From assembly GCF_037975215.1 (NCBI RefSeq), contig NZ_CP150239.1:2270001-2334000 (forward strand): a stretch of DNA of 64,000 nucleotides, in the 5' to 3' direction. The stretch's first letter is position 1; each line of letters opens with the position of its first letter. Position numbers and translations under genes: made by a program. This DNA is from Solibacillus sp. FSL R5-0449. Its GTDB lineage: Bacteria; Bacillota; Bacilli; Bacillales_A; Planococcaceae. Below the pieces are notes generated by a model, which worked only from the letters and a program-made list of their open reading frames with translations, searched no databases and was not told the DNA's origin. Positions 20,410 to 30,488 of the stretch are shown one piece after another.

Positions 20410-20492
20410 AGTACACCTCCTATTTACCTTTATCGGCAAAATACTATGAATATCAAGTAATTATTATTATTTCAAACAGGAAAATTGCCCAA

Positions 20493-20526
20493 ATAAAAAC
20501 AACCCCGAAAGTTAATTCGGGGTTGC
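20493..20526 (-). terminator. Terminator after engB
   Basis: Minus strand GCAACCCCGAA, loop, TTCGGGGTTG, followed by TTTTTATTT, directly after the engB stop. Confidence 0.88.
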
Positions 20527-20531
20527 ATTGT

Positions 20532-21113
20532 TTACATGCGTGATTCAATTTCGGCCCAGGCTTCTTCAAAACCAAGACCTTTTTCAGAAGAAAACACAAT
20601 TAATGGATCTTGCTTTTCCATTTGTAATGTTTCGCGAACAATCTTTTTATGCTTATCCCATTTTCCTTTCGGAATTTTATCGGCCTTCGTTGCGACAACG
20701 ATTACCGGGATATTGTAATGCTTTAAAAAATCATACATCATGCAGTCATCTGAAGTAGGGTTATGACGGATATCAACAATTAAGACAACCGCTCTTAACT
20801 GTTCACGACTCATAAAGTACTGCTCGATCATTCTTCCCCATGCTGCACGTTCTGATTTTGAAACTTTTGCATAGCCGTAGCCGGGTACGTCAACATAATA
20901 GAGCTGTTCTTCAATTTTATAGAAGTTCAGCTGTTGTGTTTTACCAGGCTTTGACGAAATACGCGCCATTGCTTTACGGCCAATCATACGATTGATAAAC
21001 GAAGATTTGCCGACATTTGAACGACCCGCTAAAGCGAATTCAGGTAGCCCGTCTTCCGGGAACTGTTCTGGTCGGACAAAGCTGCCGATCATTTCTACGT
21101 TATGGACTTTCAT
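20532..21113 (-). CDS. engB: Ribosome biogenesis GTPase YsxC/EngB
   Basis: 193 residues, single TRAFAC GTPase domain needed for 50S subunit assembly. G1 GRSNVGKSS (about 30-38), G3 DVPGYGY, G4 TKADK are all intact, and G5 is SSEKG. Its ATG shares one base with the lon stop (TAATG), so it is translated from the lon message, as in B. subtilis. Confidence 0.97.
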   Translation of the reverse strand: MKVHNVEMIGSFVRPEQFPEDGLPEFALAGRSNVGKSSFINRMIGRKAMARISSKPGKTQQLNFYKIEEQLYYVDVPGYGYAKVSKSERAAWGRMIEQYFMSREQLRAVVLIVDIRHNPTSDDCMMYDFLKHYNIPVIVVATKADKIPKGKWDKHKKIVRETLQMEKQDPLIVFSSEKGLGFEEAWAEIESRM

Positions 21114-23437
21114 TACTTATTAAAACCTCCATCTAGTGCGAGCGCAAGAACTTCTTCCGCTTGTGAAACTAGTTTAAATGTGAGTTGCTCACGAATTGTT
21201 TCAGGAATATCATCAATATCACGTTCATTGTCTTGCGGAATGATAATCGTCGTCAATCCCGCACGGTGAGCACTTAATGATTTCTCTTTTAAGCCACCGA
21301 TCGGCAGTACACGACCACGTAATGTTACTTCTCCCGTCATTCCAATTTCGCGTTTAATTGCTTTTCCAGTTATTGCAGAAACTATTGCAGTCGTCATCGT
21401 AATACCTGCTGACGGGCCATCTTTAGGTACTGCACCTTCCGGAACGTGGACATGAATATCGTGCTGATCGAAATAATCCGCATCGACACCTAAATCATTA
21501 GTTAATGTGCGGACAAATGAAAGCGCTATTTGAGCGGATTCCTTCATTACATCGCCAAGCTTCCCTGTTAAAATTAATTTACCTTTACCAGGTGTTAATG
21601 AAACCTCAATCTGCAATGTGTCTCCACCGACTGTCGTATAGGCAAGACCTGTCGCAACACCTACTTGGTTTTCCATTTCCGCCTGTCCATAGCGGAAGCG
21701 GTGTTTCCCAAGCATATCTACTAATACTTTTGAGTTGACCGTTACTTTTTTCTTTTCGCCGGATACGATTTTTTTCGCAGCTTTACGGCAAACCGTTGCA
21801 ACTTGACGTTCTAACCCACGAACACCAGCTTCACGTGTATAGTAACGAATTAAATCCGTAATGGCTTCATCTTTCATTGCCATTTGCGTTTTCTTTAAAC
21901 CATGTTCCTTCATCTGCTTCGGAATCAAGTGGTTCTTCGTAATCTCTACTTTTTCGAACTCTGTATAACCCGCAATATTAATGACCTCCATACGGTCCAG
22001 TAATGGTGCAGGAATCGTACTTAAATCATTTGCTGTTGCGATAAATAATACATCCTGCAAATTGTATGGCTCTTCAATGAAGTGATCACTGAATGTATTG
22101 TTTTGCTCCGGATCCAGTACTTCCAGCATAGCAGCAGATGGGTCTCCACGGAAGTCATTTGACATTTTATCAATTTCATCAAGTAAAAATACAGGATTTG
22201 TCGTACCTGCTTTTTTCATTCCTTGAATGATACGTCCCGGCATTGCGCCTACATACGTACGACGGTGACCACGAATTTCAGACTCATCGCGCACACCGCC
22301 AAGTGAAACACGGACAAACTTACGGTCAAGGCTTTCTGCAATAGAACGCGCTAAACTCGTTTTACCTACGCCCGGAGGTCCTGCTAAACATAAAATCGGA
22401 CCGCGCAATGAATTCATTAATTGACGTACTGATAAATATTCTAAAACACGCTCTTTTACCTTTTCCAAGCCATCATGATCGCGATTTAAAATTTCTTCTG
22501 CATACGCAATATCAATACGGTCTTCCGTTTTTTCTGTCCAAGGAATCGAAACAAGCCATTCCAAATAGTTGCGGATGACACCACTCTCTGCACTTGCAGC
22601 AGGCAGCTTTTCGTAGCGATCCAGTTCTTTTAATGCAACTTTTTGTGTAGACTCAGGCATTCCGGCACTATCGATTTTTTTACGAAGTTCGGCAATTTCT
22701 CCCGTTTTCCCTTCGCGATCACCAAGCTCTGTTTGAATTGCTTTCATTTGCTCACGCAGATAATACTCTTTCTGTGTGCGCTCCATCGCCTGCTTCACTT
22801 TTGTACTGATTTTTTTCTCGAGATTTAATATCTCCTGCTCGTCATGCAAACGAATCATTAAGTGATCTAAACGCTTTTTAATGTTCGTTATATCGAGCAC
22901 TTCTTGCTTTTCATTAATCTTGAAAGGTAAATGAGAAGCAATGACATCCGCTAAACGGCCCGGTTCTTCAATATCAAGCACCGATTCGATTGTTTCTGTC
23001 GTAATTTTATTTGAAGATTTTGCGTATTTTTCAAAATACGATAATACCGTACGCATTAAAGCTTCGGTTTCCGCATCTTTGTGCAGCTCATCTTCAAATA
23101 GTTCTAAATCTGCCGTTGTAAATTTACCGGAATCTTCATAACGAACCATTTCCGCACGGTTTAAACCTTCAACCAGAATACGTAATGTTCCATTTGGAAG
23201 TTTTAGCATTTGTTTTACTTTCGCTAATGTTCCCATTTTATAAAGATCTGCTTTTCCCGGTGAATCAACACGTAGATCTTTTTGAGTTACTAAAAAGATT
23301 GTGCTATCTTCAAGCATCGCATGTTCTAGTGCAGCAATAGAACGTTCCCGACCCACATCAATATGTAAAACCATCGTTGGGTATACAAGAAGTCCTCTTA
23401 ACGGTAAAACTGGCATATTAGTTAATTTTTTTGTCAC
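21113..23437 (-). CDS. lon: ATP-dependent protease Lon
   Basis: 774 residues from a GTG at 23437 (GGAGG 11 bases upstream; an ATG at 23455 overlaps that site). Cytoplasmic AAA+ serine protease for misfolded and regulatory proteins. N-terminal substrate domain to about residue 200, coiled coil, Walker A GPPGVGKT, Walker [10 protein letters not shown], and the Ser-Lys dyad in [11 protein letters not shown] and [14 protein letters not shown] single LonA-type gene sits between clpX and engB; the lonB copy found there in B. subtilis is missing. Confidence 0.97.
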   Translation of the reverse strand: MTKKLTNMPVLPLRGLLVYPTMVLHIDVGRERSIAALEHAMLEDSTIFLVTQKDLRVDSPGKADLYKMGTLAKVKQMLKLPNGTLRILVEGLNRAEMVRYEDSGKFTTADLELFEDELHKDAETEALMRTVLSYFEKYAKSSNKITTETIESVLDIEEPGRLADVIASHLPFKINEKQEVLDITNIKKRLDHLMIRLHDEQEILNLEKKISTKVKQAMERTQKEYYLREQMKAIQTELGDREGKTGEIAELRKKIDSAGMPESTQKVALKELDRYEKLPAASAESGVIRNYLEWLVSIPWTEKTEDRIDIAYAEEILNRDHDGLEKVKERVLEYLSVRQLMNSLRGPILCLAGPPGVGKTSLARSIAESLDRKFVRVSLGGVRDESEIRGHRRTYVGAMPGRIIQGMKKAGTTNPVFLLDEIDKMSNDFRGDPSAAMLEVLDPEQNNTFSDHFIEEPYNLQDVLFIATANDLSTIPAPLLDRMEVINIAGYTEFEKVEITKNHLIPKQMKEHGLKKTQMAMKDEAITDLIRYYTREAGVRGLERQVATVCRKAAKKIVSGEKKKVTVNSKVLVDMLGKHRFRYGQAEMENQVGVATGLAYTTVGGDTLQIEVSLTPGKGKLILTGKLGDVMKESAQIALSFVRTLTNDLGVDADYFDQHDIHVHVPEGAVPKDGPSAGITMTTAIVSAITGKAIKREIGMTGEVTLRGRVLPIGGLKEKSLSAHRAGLTTIIIPQDNERDIDDIPETIREQLTFKLVSQAEEVLALALDGGFNK

Positions 23438-23477
23438 GCGGGTATTCACCTCCATCCAAATCTTAAAAACAACCCGC

Positions 23478-23506
23478 AATATAAGTATGTGTTAGTTCCT
23501 TGTCAA
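23478..23506 (-). promoter_or_regulatory. Sigma-A promoter of lon-engB
   Basis: Minus strand TTGACA (complement of 23501-23506), 17-base spacer, TATATT (complement of 23478-23483), about 40 bases upstream of the lon start. Nearly consensus. Confidence 0.85.
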
Positions 23507-23522
23507 TTACGCCTTAGCGTAA
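23507..23522. promoter_or_regulatory. Inverted repeat abutting the lon -35 box
   Basis: TTACGC-CTTA-GCGTAA, perfect 6-bp arms, begins at the base next to the -35 hexamer. The position suits an activator or repressor site. It is not a CIRCE element or a CtsR repeat. Confidence 0.5.
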
Positions 23523-23642
23523 CTGTGTCCAGATTTTTCCGAGTTTATGTGCTCTAAATACTGGAATAACCATAAATAACGCTTCAAAATCTGTAACATT
23601 CGGCGAAAATACCCGAAACTTTATGTATATACGTTTTGTAAG

Positions 23643-23684
23643 AAAAAGCTGACTTTGGACTTGCTTGTGAAGTCTAAGTCAGCT
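23643..23684 (-). terminator. Terminator after clpX
   Basis: Minus strand AGCTGACTTAGACTT, 6-base loop, AAGTCCAAAGTCAGCT (few mismatches), then TTTTT. Confidence 0.85.
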
Positions 23685-23712
23685 ACATTGTTGGAATCCA
23701 TTCAGCTATAAA

Positions 23713-24984
23713 TTAAGCTGAAGTTTTTTTGTTGTCATCTTTTTTCAATTCAGAACCATCATCCAAAATTAATTTTGGCTCTGCTTTATCACGAATTGTT
23801 TCAGCTGTGATGATACATTTTTTAATATCTTCACGTGAAGGCAATTCAAACATTACATCAAGCATTGTCGCTTCGATGATTGAACGAAGACCACGGGCAC
23901 CTGTTTTGCGTTCGATTGCCAATTTGGCAATTTCGACAAGGGCTTCATCTTCAAACTCTAGTGCAACATCATCCAGCTCCAACATTTTTTGGTATTGTTT
24001 TGCTAAAGCATTTTTAGGCTCAGTTAAAATTTGTACTAATGCATCAACATTTAACTGCTCTAAAGTAGCCAATACAGGTAAACGTCCGATGAATTCCGGA
24101 ATTAAACCGAATTTCAATAAGTCTTCAGGAATTAGCTGAGACATAATTGAAGCATCTTCATCGATCCCTTTGTTCTGTGTTGAAGCAAATCCAATTACTT
24201 TTTCACCTTGACGACGTTTAATAATTGTTTCAATACCATCAAATGCGCCACCTACGATAAATAGGATGTTCGAAGTATCGATTTGAAGGAACTCCTGATG
24301 TGGATGCTTACGTCCGCCTTGTGGTGGAACACTTGCAACTGTACCTTCTAAAATTTTCAGTAATGCCTGTTGTACACCTTCGCCTGATACGTCACGTGTA
24401 ATAGATGGATTTTCAGATTTACGAGCAACCTTATCAATCTCATCAATATAAATGATACCCTTTTCTGCACGTTCTATATCATAATCTGCAGCCTGGATTA
24501 GTTTTAAAAGAATATTTTCAACATCCTCACCAACATAACCTGCTTCAGTTAAGCTTGTCGCGTCAGCAATTGCGAATGGTACATTTAAAATACGCGCCAA
24601 CGTTTGAGCAAGTAAAGTTTTACCGCTACCAGTTGGTCCGATTAATACGATATTCGATTTTGATAATTCAACCTCGTCAATTTTTGAATTCGAATTAATA
24701 CGTTTATAGTGATTATATACAGCAACTGCCAATGCTTTTTTTGCACGTTCTTGTCCGATTACATATTCACCTAAAATATTTAAAATCTCTTTAGGTTTTG
24801 GAATTTCATTGAACTCGATTTCCTCTTCGATCCCTAACTCTTCCACTACGATCTCCGAGCATAGTTCGATACATTCGTCACAAATATATACGCCTGGTCC
24901 TGCAACCAGTTTACGAACTTGTTCTTGTGGCTTACCACAAAAAGAGCATTTTAAATTGCCTTTTTCATCATTAAATTTAAACAA
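23713..24984 (-). CDS. clpX: ATP-dependent Clp protease ATP-binding subunit ClpX
   Basis: 423 residues, starting with TTG as [18 protein letters not shown]. The N-terminal zinc-binding domain has CSFC and CDEC cysteine pairs (about residues 13-40). AAA+ core: Walker A GPTGSGKT near 120, Walker [10 protein letters not shown] near 185, the IGF-type ClpP-docking loop is seen as VIGFASTQ near 270, and sensor motifs follow. Unfoldase that feeds ClpP. AGGGGTG lies 7-9 bases upstream of the start. Confidence 0.97.
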   Translation of the reverse strand: MFKFNDEKGNLKCSFCGKPQEQVRKLVAGPGVYICDECIELCSEIVVEELGIEEEIEFNEIPKPKEILNILGEYVIGQERAKKALAVAVYNHYKRINSNSKIDEVELSKSNIVLIGPTGSGKTLLAQTLARILNVPFAIADATSLTEAGYVGEDVENILLKLIQAADYDIERAEKGIIYIDEIDKVARKSENPSITRDVSGEGVQQALLKILEGTVASVPPQGGRKHPHQEFLQIDTSNILFIVGGAFDGIETIIKRRQGEKVIGFASTQNKGIDEDASIMSQLIPEDLLKFGLIPEFIGRLPVLATLEQLNVDALVQILTEPKNALAKQYQKMLELDDVALEFEDEALVEIAKLAIERKTGARGLRSIIEATMLDVMFELPSREDIKKCIITAETIRDKAEPKLILDDGSELKKDDNKKTSA

Positions 24985-25010
24985 TTTGGTTCACCCCTAT
25001 TCAAGCAACA

Positions 25011-25039
25011 ATCTTACAAGATTCTAGTTGTTTTATCAA
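25011..25039 (-). promoter_or_regulatory. Likely sigma-A promoter of clpX
   Basis: Minus strand TTGATA (complement of 25034-25039), 17-base spacer, TAAGAT (complement of 25011-25016), 27 bases before the clpX start. Confidence 0.65.
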
Positions 25040-25105
25040 ATAAATTGATTGCGCGTTGTTACTAGCTTATTTTATGTCCTATTAAACTTTGTTGGCTGTT
25101 CAATA

Positions 25106-25252
25106 GTTAATGAAGTTATCCCGCATTAACGGGTAGTATGATTCCCGCCTTTCGACTAAAGTACAGCGATAGGAAAGACGGGAAATCAACTACCCGTAAA
25201 AGCCCGATTCGTTCAACTAACAATCAGTGGGAGATAAAGAACCCCACTGATT
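25106..25252. other. Highly folded intergenic element upstream of the clpX promoter
   Basis: Nested pairings cover most of this stretch. An outer stem joins ACGGGTAGT (25129-25137) to ACTACCCGT (25189-25197); inside it GATTCCCGCCTTTC (25140-25153) pairs with GAAAGACGGGAAATC (25173-25187). A separate perfect 10-bp hairpin joins AATCAGTGGG (25222-25231) to CCCACTGATT (25243-25252). A further 7-bp stem GTTAATG/CATTAAC (25106-25112/25124-25130) competes with the outer stem. No gene is seen. It could be a small structured RNA or a dispersed non-autonomous element; no second copy is in this window. Confidence 0.6.
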
Positions 25253-25332
25253 TAAGTTTCACTTTATATTGTAACTTTTTATCATTAAATATTCAAATGA
25301 ACCAACTATTATATGTATGTATTCAAAGGTAG

Positions 25333-25361
25333 AAAACAAGGCACGGGAATACCGTACCTTG
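25333..25361 (-). terminator. Terminator downstream of tig
   Basis: Minus strand CAAGGTACGG, loop, CCGTGCCTTG (one mismatch), then TTTTC. It is 157 bases past the tig stop, leaving a long 3' untranslated region. Confidence 0.7.
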
Positions 25362-25442
25362 TCAAAATCTCATTTTATTCAATCCGTACTAGTTTTACCT
25401 TTATGTGAGACGGTAGCCCAGTAATAAAACCGATACTTGTCG

Positions 25443-25500
25443 GTACTGATTCTTGATTCACCATGGTCATGAATCAGTACAGGATCGAATTTAAATTCGA
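25443..25500. other. Hairpin and palindrome in the tig 3' untranslated region
   Basis: GTACTGATTC...TGA pairs with TCA...GAATCAGTAC (25443-25480; about 13 bp), followed by the 16-base palindrome TCGAATTTAAATTCGA (25485-25500). Neither has a T-run, so they look like mRNA 3' structures and not terminators. Confidence 0.6.
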
Positions 25501-25517
25501 TAACTCAAAACAAATAA

Positions 25518-26807
25518 TTAGTTTGAAATTTTAGCGTTTTCAACTAGGAATTCAACTGTTTTTTGAGTGCGGATATCGTTCTCAAGAACTTGAGTTCCAC
25601 CTAAAGCAGTTAAAATTTGGTCGTTAGACATACCGAATTGAGCAGCCATTTTTTCAACTTCTGTATTGATATCTTCTTCAGATACTTCAATATTTTCAGC
25701 TTGACCAATTGCTTCTAAAACTAAAGATACACGTACACGGTTTACAGCTTCTTCAGCCATTTGAGTGCGTAATGCTTCTTCGTTTTGACCTGAGAATTGG
25801 TAGTATAAGTCTAAGTTCATGCCTTGCATTTGTAAGCGTTGGCCGAATTCTTGAATCATACGGTCAACTTCAGTGTTGATCATACCTTGTGGAATTTCAA
25901 CTTCTGCATTAGCAGCAGCTTTTTCAACTAACTCGTCGCGTAAAGACGCTTCAACGTCTGCTTCTTTGTTAGCTAAAGTTGTTTCTTTTAATTTAGTACG
26001 TAATGCTTCTACAGTTTCAACTTCTGGATCGATTTCTTTAGCGAACTCATCAGTTAATTCTGGTAATACTTTTGTTTTAACTTCTTTAACTGTTACTACG
26101 AATTTCGCTTCTTTACCAGCTAATTCAGCAGCATGGTACTCTTCTGGGAAAGTAACTACTACATCTTTCGTTTCACCAGTTTTAGCGCCTACTAATTGCT
26201 CTTCGAAACCTGGAATGAATGAACCAGAACCGATTTCTAATGCGTAGTCTTCACCTTTACCGCCTTCGAATGCTTCTTCACCAACAAAACCTTCGAAATC
26301 GATTACAGCTGTATCGCCTTCAACGATTGCTTCATCTTCTTTAATTTCTAATTCAGCTTTTTTAGCTAATTGAGCGTCGATTAAAGATTGAACTTCTTCG
26401 TCTGTTACTTCAGCTGATCCTTTTGTTACTTCTAAACCTTTATATTCACCTAATTTAGGTTCTGGTTTCACAGTTACTGTTGCAGTGTATGTGAAGTCAG
26501 TACCTTTAGCGAAATTCTCAGTACCCGCGATTTCTGGGTAATCAACTGGCTCAATACCAGCTTCGTCTAAAGCAACTGGGTATGAAGAATTGATAACGAT
26601 TTCTAAAGCATCTTGGTAAAGAGCTTCTACACCGTACATTTTTTCAAATACGTTACGAGGCATTTTTCCTTTACGGAAACCTGGTACGTTAATTTGTTTT
26701 ACTACTTTTTTGAAAGCTTGGTCTAAAGCTTTATCAACTTCTGCAGCTTCTACAGTAACTGTTAATAAACCTTCGTTACCTTCTTGTTTTTCCCATTTTA
26801 CTGACAT
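25518..26807 (-). CDS. tig: Trigger factor, ribosome-bound chaperone and prolyl isomerase
   Basis: 429 residues, usual length. N-terminal ribosome-binding domain with the signature GFRKGKMPR (about residues 43-51), central FKBP-type isomerase domain (about 160-245, [32 protein letters not shown]), and helical C-terminal chaperone arms. Start at 26807 has GGAGG 8-9 bases upstream; upstream in-frame codons are rejected on that basis. Its codon use is strongly biased (GCT/GAA/TTC-rich), as expected for a highly expressed gene. Confidence 0.97.
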   Translation of the reverse strand: MSVKWEKQEGNEGLLTVTVEAAEVDKALDQAFKKVVKQINVPGFRKGKMPRNVFEKMYGVEALYQDALEIVINSSYPVALDEAGIEPVDYPEIAGTENFAKGTDFTYTATVTVKPEPKLGEYKGLEVTKGSAEVTDEEVQSLIDAQLAKKAELEIKEDEAIVEGDTAVIDFEGFVGEEAFEGGKGEDYALEIGSGSFIPGFEEQLVGAKTGETKDVVVTFPEEYHAAELAGKEAKFVVTVKEVKTKVLPELTDEFAKEIDPEVETVEALRTKLKETTLANKEADVEASLRDELVEKAAANAEVEIPQGMINTEVDRMIQEFGQRLQMQGMNLDLYYQFSGQNEEALRTQMAEEAVNRVRVSLVLEAIGQAENIEVSEEDINTEVEKMAAQFGMSNDQILTALGGTQVLENDIRTQKTVEFLVENAKISN

Positions 26808-26878
26808 ATATATTACCTCCAAAGTTAACATTCGTTTGATTAAACAAACTGTCATATATATTGTTTGACAACCATTTT

Positions 26879-26906
26879 AGTATAACATAGATGCTCAATG
26901 TTTCAA
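26879..26906 (-). promoter_or_regulatory. Likely sigma-A promoter of tig
   Basis: Minus strand TTGAAA (complement of 26901-26906), 16-base spacer, TATACT (complement of 26879-26884), about 70 bases before the start. The leader then contains an imperfect GTTTG...CAAAC palindrome at 26834-26849. Confidence 0.7.
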
Positions 26907-26915
26907 CTTTTTTCA

Positions 26916-27905
26916 CTACTCTTGCAAATCCGACATTTTTTCTATGTTTTGTAAAAAAGTTACTATTTCATCATTCATTTCTCTCTCTTCACCAAACATT
27001 GTTTTCACATAATCAATATAGCCTGAAGCGACTTCTTCAGTGGCGTATCCTGACCATTCATACGGGTAAAGGACAATTGCATGCTTGTCGATCAAGTGCA
27101 TCGCAAACTCCAATGTCGAGGGCTCCTGCGCTAACTGTTCCGCAATTTTTTCCGAGATTTCCTTATATCGAGGCAGCTCTGTCGGCAACGGAAAATCCAC
27201 TGGGTTCAATGCTTTGGACTGACCAAATTTTGATACAGTTACATCCAAATTAACTTCCTGTTCAACAAGAAGAATAAGCAATAAACTTTTTATAAACGGT
27301 TGAATTGACTCATTTTCAATGACCGCTTTCAATTCCTCTGAATACGGACGGATATTTTTTTCCGTAAGCTCATGGATACGCATCATTTGCTGTTGTGCGG
27401 ACATTTCTAAAAATTCAGCTGCCGTAAATTCCTCTAGTTCGTCACCTTCTATAATTGGTGCTTGAAAATGAGATTCCTGATTTTCGGCGATATGCGCATT
27501 CAGGTTCTTAAGCCTTTCAAACTTTTCGGCTTCATGTTCAGGAATTAATTGTTCATCAAACAATGATTCGATAATTTTTTCAACTTGTTTAAATTGGCGT
27601 AACTGCATGCAGATAGTTAAATACAGTTCCATCACTTCAAAGTACATGTTAGGACCTATCGCAAGCAGTTCCTCACATACTTGTTTGGCACGTTCGAAAT
27701 TTTTTTCTTCATATAAAGAGTATGCAAATATACTAAGTGACACTTCATCCCCTTCACCTAGCAACAAAGCTTGCTCAAATAACTCATTCGCTTCTTTGTA
27801 TTGGTTATTTTCGGCCAAATATTTCGCTTCATTAAGTAACCGGTCCATCATCCCCGGAAAAATAATTACTTTTCCCTGACCCTTATTTTTTTTGTTTTCC
27901 TTCAT
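26916..27905 (-). CDS. YsoA-like tetratricopeptide repeat protein
   Basis: 329 residues, soluble, all-helical. TPR-type repeats occur in the first ~130 residues (AKYLAENNQYKEANELFEQALLLG; AYSLYEEKNFERAKQVCEELLAIG). The rest is helical and acidic. B. subtilis ysoA, a TPR protein, lies directly upstream of tig, so synteny supports the name. Partner unknown. GGAG lies 7 bases before the ATG. Confidence 0.82.
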   Translation of the reverse strand: MKENKKNKGQGKVIIFPGMMDRLLNEAKYLAENNQYKEANELFEQALLLGEGDEVSLSIFAYSLYEEKNFERAKQVCEELLAIGPNMYFEVMELYLTICMQLRQFKQVEKIIESLFDEQLIPEHEAEKFERLKNLNAHIAENQESHFQAPIIEGDELEEFTAAEFLEMSAQQQMMRIHELTEKNIRPYSEELKAVIENESIQPFIKSLLLILLVEQEVNLDVTVSKFGQSKALNPVDFPLPTELPRYKEISEKIAEQLAQEPSTLEFAMHLIDKHAIVLYPYEWSGYATEEVASGYIDYVKTMFGEEREMNDEIVTFLQNIEKMSDLQE

Positions 27906-28246
27906 CTAATCACTCCATCGGCGACAAAGTAATGCAGCTGCACTCTTCGTCCATTGCATTTATTTTAACGTTGTTTATACATTCCAACAATAAGTACTCA
28001 AAAATTATCGTTATATACAATTTATTACTCGAATGCGTGATTTAATCCGAAATCGTTCTCCTTTTCACTCAATGTTCCCGTTCTTACGTGGAAATAACCC
28101 GTTTTATTGAGGATTGCAACTGAATTAACATCATTATAAGCTTGGAAAAAGTCGTTCTGGTTGCATTGACCGACCAGTGCGGTATACTAAGCGCTATGAT
28201 ATTTTACGTATTAAATATAATTATTAATTGAAAGAAGGCTTTAAAA
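27906..28246. other. Intergenic gap between divergent ysoA-like gene and proC
   Basis: 341 bases with no convincing gene on either strand. A possible proC promoter is TTGCAT (28161-28166), 16-base spacer, TATACT (28183-28188). Nothing else stands out. Confidence 0.5.
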
Positions 28247-29056
28247 ATGAAATTTGGATTTATCGGTCTCGGAAACATGGCTGGCGCGATTATTCACGGC
28301 ATGATTACAAGCGAGCAGTTTAATGCTGCTGATGTCTACGGGATGAATCGGAGCCGCGAAAAAACGGATGACCTAGTAGATAAATACGGCATTCAGGCAA
28401 CTGATTCGATTGAACAGTTAATGAAACAAGTGAATGTTATTGTTATCGCTGTTAAACCTCAAATGTTTGAAGAGGTTTTACCTGCAATTAAACAACATCT
28501 GACAAATAACCATATCGTCATTTCAATCGCTGCCGGAAAATCGCTCGATTATTTACACGAAGAACTAGGAAGCGAAACATCTATTTTCCGCGTTATGCCG
28601 AATATCAACGCTACAATCGGGGCATCGACAAGCTGTTACTCAACTCAGAAAGCTAGTACCGATCAAAAAGCAATCGTTGAGAAGCTATTTGCTACAGTCG
28701 GAACAATTGTCGAGCTTCCTGAAAATCTGTTCTCAATCTTTACAACAATCGGTTGTGCTTCCCCTGCCTTCACTTACCTTTATATCGACTCATTGGCACG
28801 TGCGGCAGTTCGTGAAGGAATGCCAAAAGATATGGCTCTTCAAATTGCAGCAAGCTCTGTTTTAGGCAGTGCGCAAATGGTATTACAGTCCGAATCTCAC
28901 CCATGGGCATTGATCGATCAAGTATGTTCACCAGGAGGAACGACAATTCAAGGTGTCACTTCCCTTCAAGTCAATCATTTTGAAAGTACAATTTATGAAG
29001 CTGTTGAGGCCGTTACAAATCGTGATAGCTTTTTGCAAAAACAGACAGTTAAATAG
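28247..29056 (+). CDS. proC: Pyrroline-5-carboxylate reductase
   Basis: 269 residues. NAD(P)H-dependent last step of proline synthesis. N-terminal Rossmann motif FIGLGNMAGAIIHGM, AVKPQMFEEVL, RVMPNINATIGAS and the C-terminal signature region HPWALIDQVCSPGGTTIQGV. Weak GAAGG ribosome site 8 bases before the ATG. Monocistronic with its own terminator. It is a ProC-family member; proI/proG-type paralogues cannot be excluded. Confidence 0.95.
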   Translation: MKFGFIGLGNMAGAIIHGMITSEQFNAADVYGMNRSREKTDDLVDKYGIQATDSIEQLMKQVNVIVIAVKPQMFEEVLPAIKQHLTNNHIVISIAAGKSLDYLHEELGSETSIFRVMPNINATIGASTSCYSTQKASTDQKAIVEKLFATVGTIVELPENLFSIFTTIGCASPAFTYLYIDSLARAAVREGMPKDMALQIAASSVLGSAQMVLQSESHPWALIDQVCSPGGTTIQGVTSLQVNHFESTIYEAVEAVTNRDSFLQKQTVK

Positions 29057-29063
29057 AAATATC

Positions 29064-29097
29064 TGCCCAGTGGAATTGACTTCTCACTGGGCTTTTT
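29064..29097 (+). terminator. Terminator after proC
   Basis: GCCCAGTG, 12-base loop, CACTGGGC, then TTTTTCTT. Confidence 0.9.
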
Positions 29098-29173
29098 CTT
29101 CTTTAGACAAAAATGATATTAAATTATGATTTAAATTTCTCTAAATTCTCCTAAAAAAAATTCGAGAACATAA

Positions 29174-29202
29174 TTGCTAACTACCGTACTATTCTATATA
29201 AT
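29174..29202 (+). promoter_or_regulatory. Promoter of the spermidine operon
   Basis: TTGCTA (29174-29179), 17-base spacer, TATAAT (29197-29202), about 57 bases before the first gene. A small GTTTC/GAAAC hairpin follows in the leader. Confidence 0.7.
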
Positions 29203-29258
29203 CAATCTTGTTTCAAAAATGAAACCAAAAAATTATAGATTTGGAGCGTGACAAGAAA

Positions 29259-30488
29259 TTGGGTAAAGCATTGATTATTGGAGCTGGTGGAGTAGCTAGC
29301 GTTGTCGTACATAAATGTGTACAAAACTCAGAAGTATTCGAAGAGATTATGATCGCAAGTCGAACAAAATCAAAATGTGATGCTTTAAAAGAAAAATTAG
29401 ATGGTGGAAAAACGATTATTCACACAGCACAAGTGGATGCGGATAACACCGAGGAACTAATTGACCTAATCAATGGATTTAATCCAGATGTGGTGATCAA
29501 TGTAGCTTTACCATATCAAGACTTAACTATTATGGATGCATGTTTAGCAACGAAGACTCACTATGTAGATACAGCGAACTACGAGCCTTTAGATACTGCT
29601 AAATTCGAATATAAATGGCAATGGGCGTATAAAAAGCGTTTTGAAGAAGCAGGGATTACTGCGCTTCTAGGTTCAGGTTTTGACCCAGGTGTAACAGGCG
29701 TATTCACAGCGCATGCACAAAAGCATCATTTCGATGAAATTCATTACATCGATATCGTTGATGCAAATGGTGGGGACCACGGACTTCCATTCGCAACAAA
29801 CTTCAACCCTGAAATCAACATTCGCGAAATTACTGCGAACGGACGTTTCTGGAAAGATGGCGAATGGGTTGAAACGGAGCCTTTAGAATATAAAACAGTT
29901 TATAACTTACCGGAAATCGGTGAAAAAGATTGCTACCTTCTATACCATGAAGAATTAGAATCTTTAGCGAAAAACATTAAAGGTTTAAAACAAATCCGCT
30001 TCTGGATGACGTTTGGTGAAAAATACTTAACACATTTAAACGTTCTTGAAAATGTAGGTATGACTTCAATTGAGCCAATCGAATTCCAAGGACAAATGAT
30101 TCAGCCAATCCAGTTTTTAAAAGCTGTTTTACCAGACCCAGCTACATTAGGTCCACTTACAAAAGGTAAAACAAACATCGGCTGTATCGTTCGCGGTATT
30201 AAAGACGGTAAAGAAAAAACTTACTATGTATACAATGTTTGTGATCACCAAGAATGCTACAGAGAAGTTGGCTCACAGGCGATTTCCTACACAACTGGTG
30301 TACCGGCAATGATCGGCGCTATGCTTGTAATGAACGGCGAATGGCAAAAACCAGGTGTATGGAATGTGGAAGACTTCAATCCGGACCCATTCATGGATGC
30401 ACTAAATAAATGGGGATTACCATGGCACGAAACAGAAAACCCTGAATTAATCGACTTGGAATTCACTTCTGCTGGAGAAAAAGCGTAA
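29259..30488 (+). CDS. Carboxynorspermidine synthase (saccharopine dehydrogenase family)
   Basis: 409 residues from a TTG (MGKALIIGAGGVASVVV) with GGAG 12 bases upstream; a TTG six codons earlier lacks a site. Rossmann motif IGAGGVAS at the N-terminus, then ETAxY-like VDTANYEP and GSGFDPGVTGVF, all typical of the carboxy(nor)spermidine dehydrogenase branch. It condenses aspartate semialdehyde with putrescine or diaminopropane. Its stop overlaps the decarboxylase start by one base (TAATG), so the two work as a pair. Confidence 0.92.
   Translation: MGKALIIGAGGVASVVVHKCVQNSEVFEEIMIASRTKSKCDALKEKLDGGKTIIHTAQVDADNTEELIDLINGFNPDVVINVALPYQDLTIMDACLATKTHYVDTANYEPLDTAKFEYKWQWAYKKRFEEAGITALLGSGFDPGVTGVFTAHAQKHHFDEIHYIDIVDANGGDHGLPFATNFNPEINIREITANGRFWKDGEWVETEPLEYKTVYNLPEIGEKDCYLLYHEELESLAKNIKGLKQIRFWMTFGEKYLTHLNVLENVGMTSIEPIEFQGQMIQPIQFLKAVLPDPATLGPLTKGKTNIGCIVRGIKDGKEKTYYVYNVCDHQECYREVGSQAISYTTGVPAMIGAMLVMNGEWQKPGVWNVEDFNPDPFMDALNKWGLPWHETENPELIDLEFTSAGEKA

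Noticed and set aside
25138-25332. 64-residue plus-strand frame over the folded intergenic element
   Set aside because: It follows the inverted repeats, has no ribosome site and no protein-like composition.
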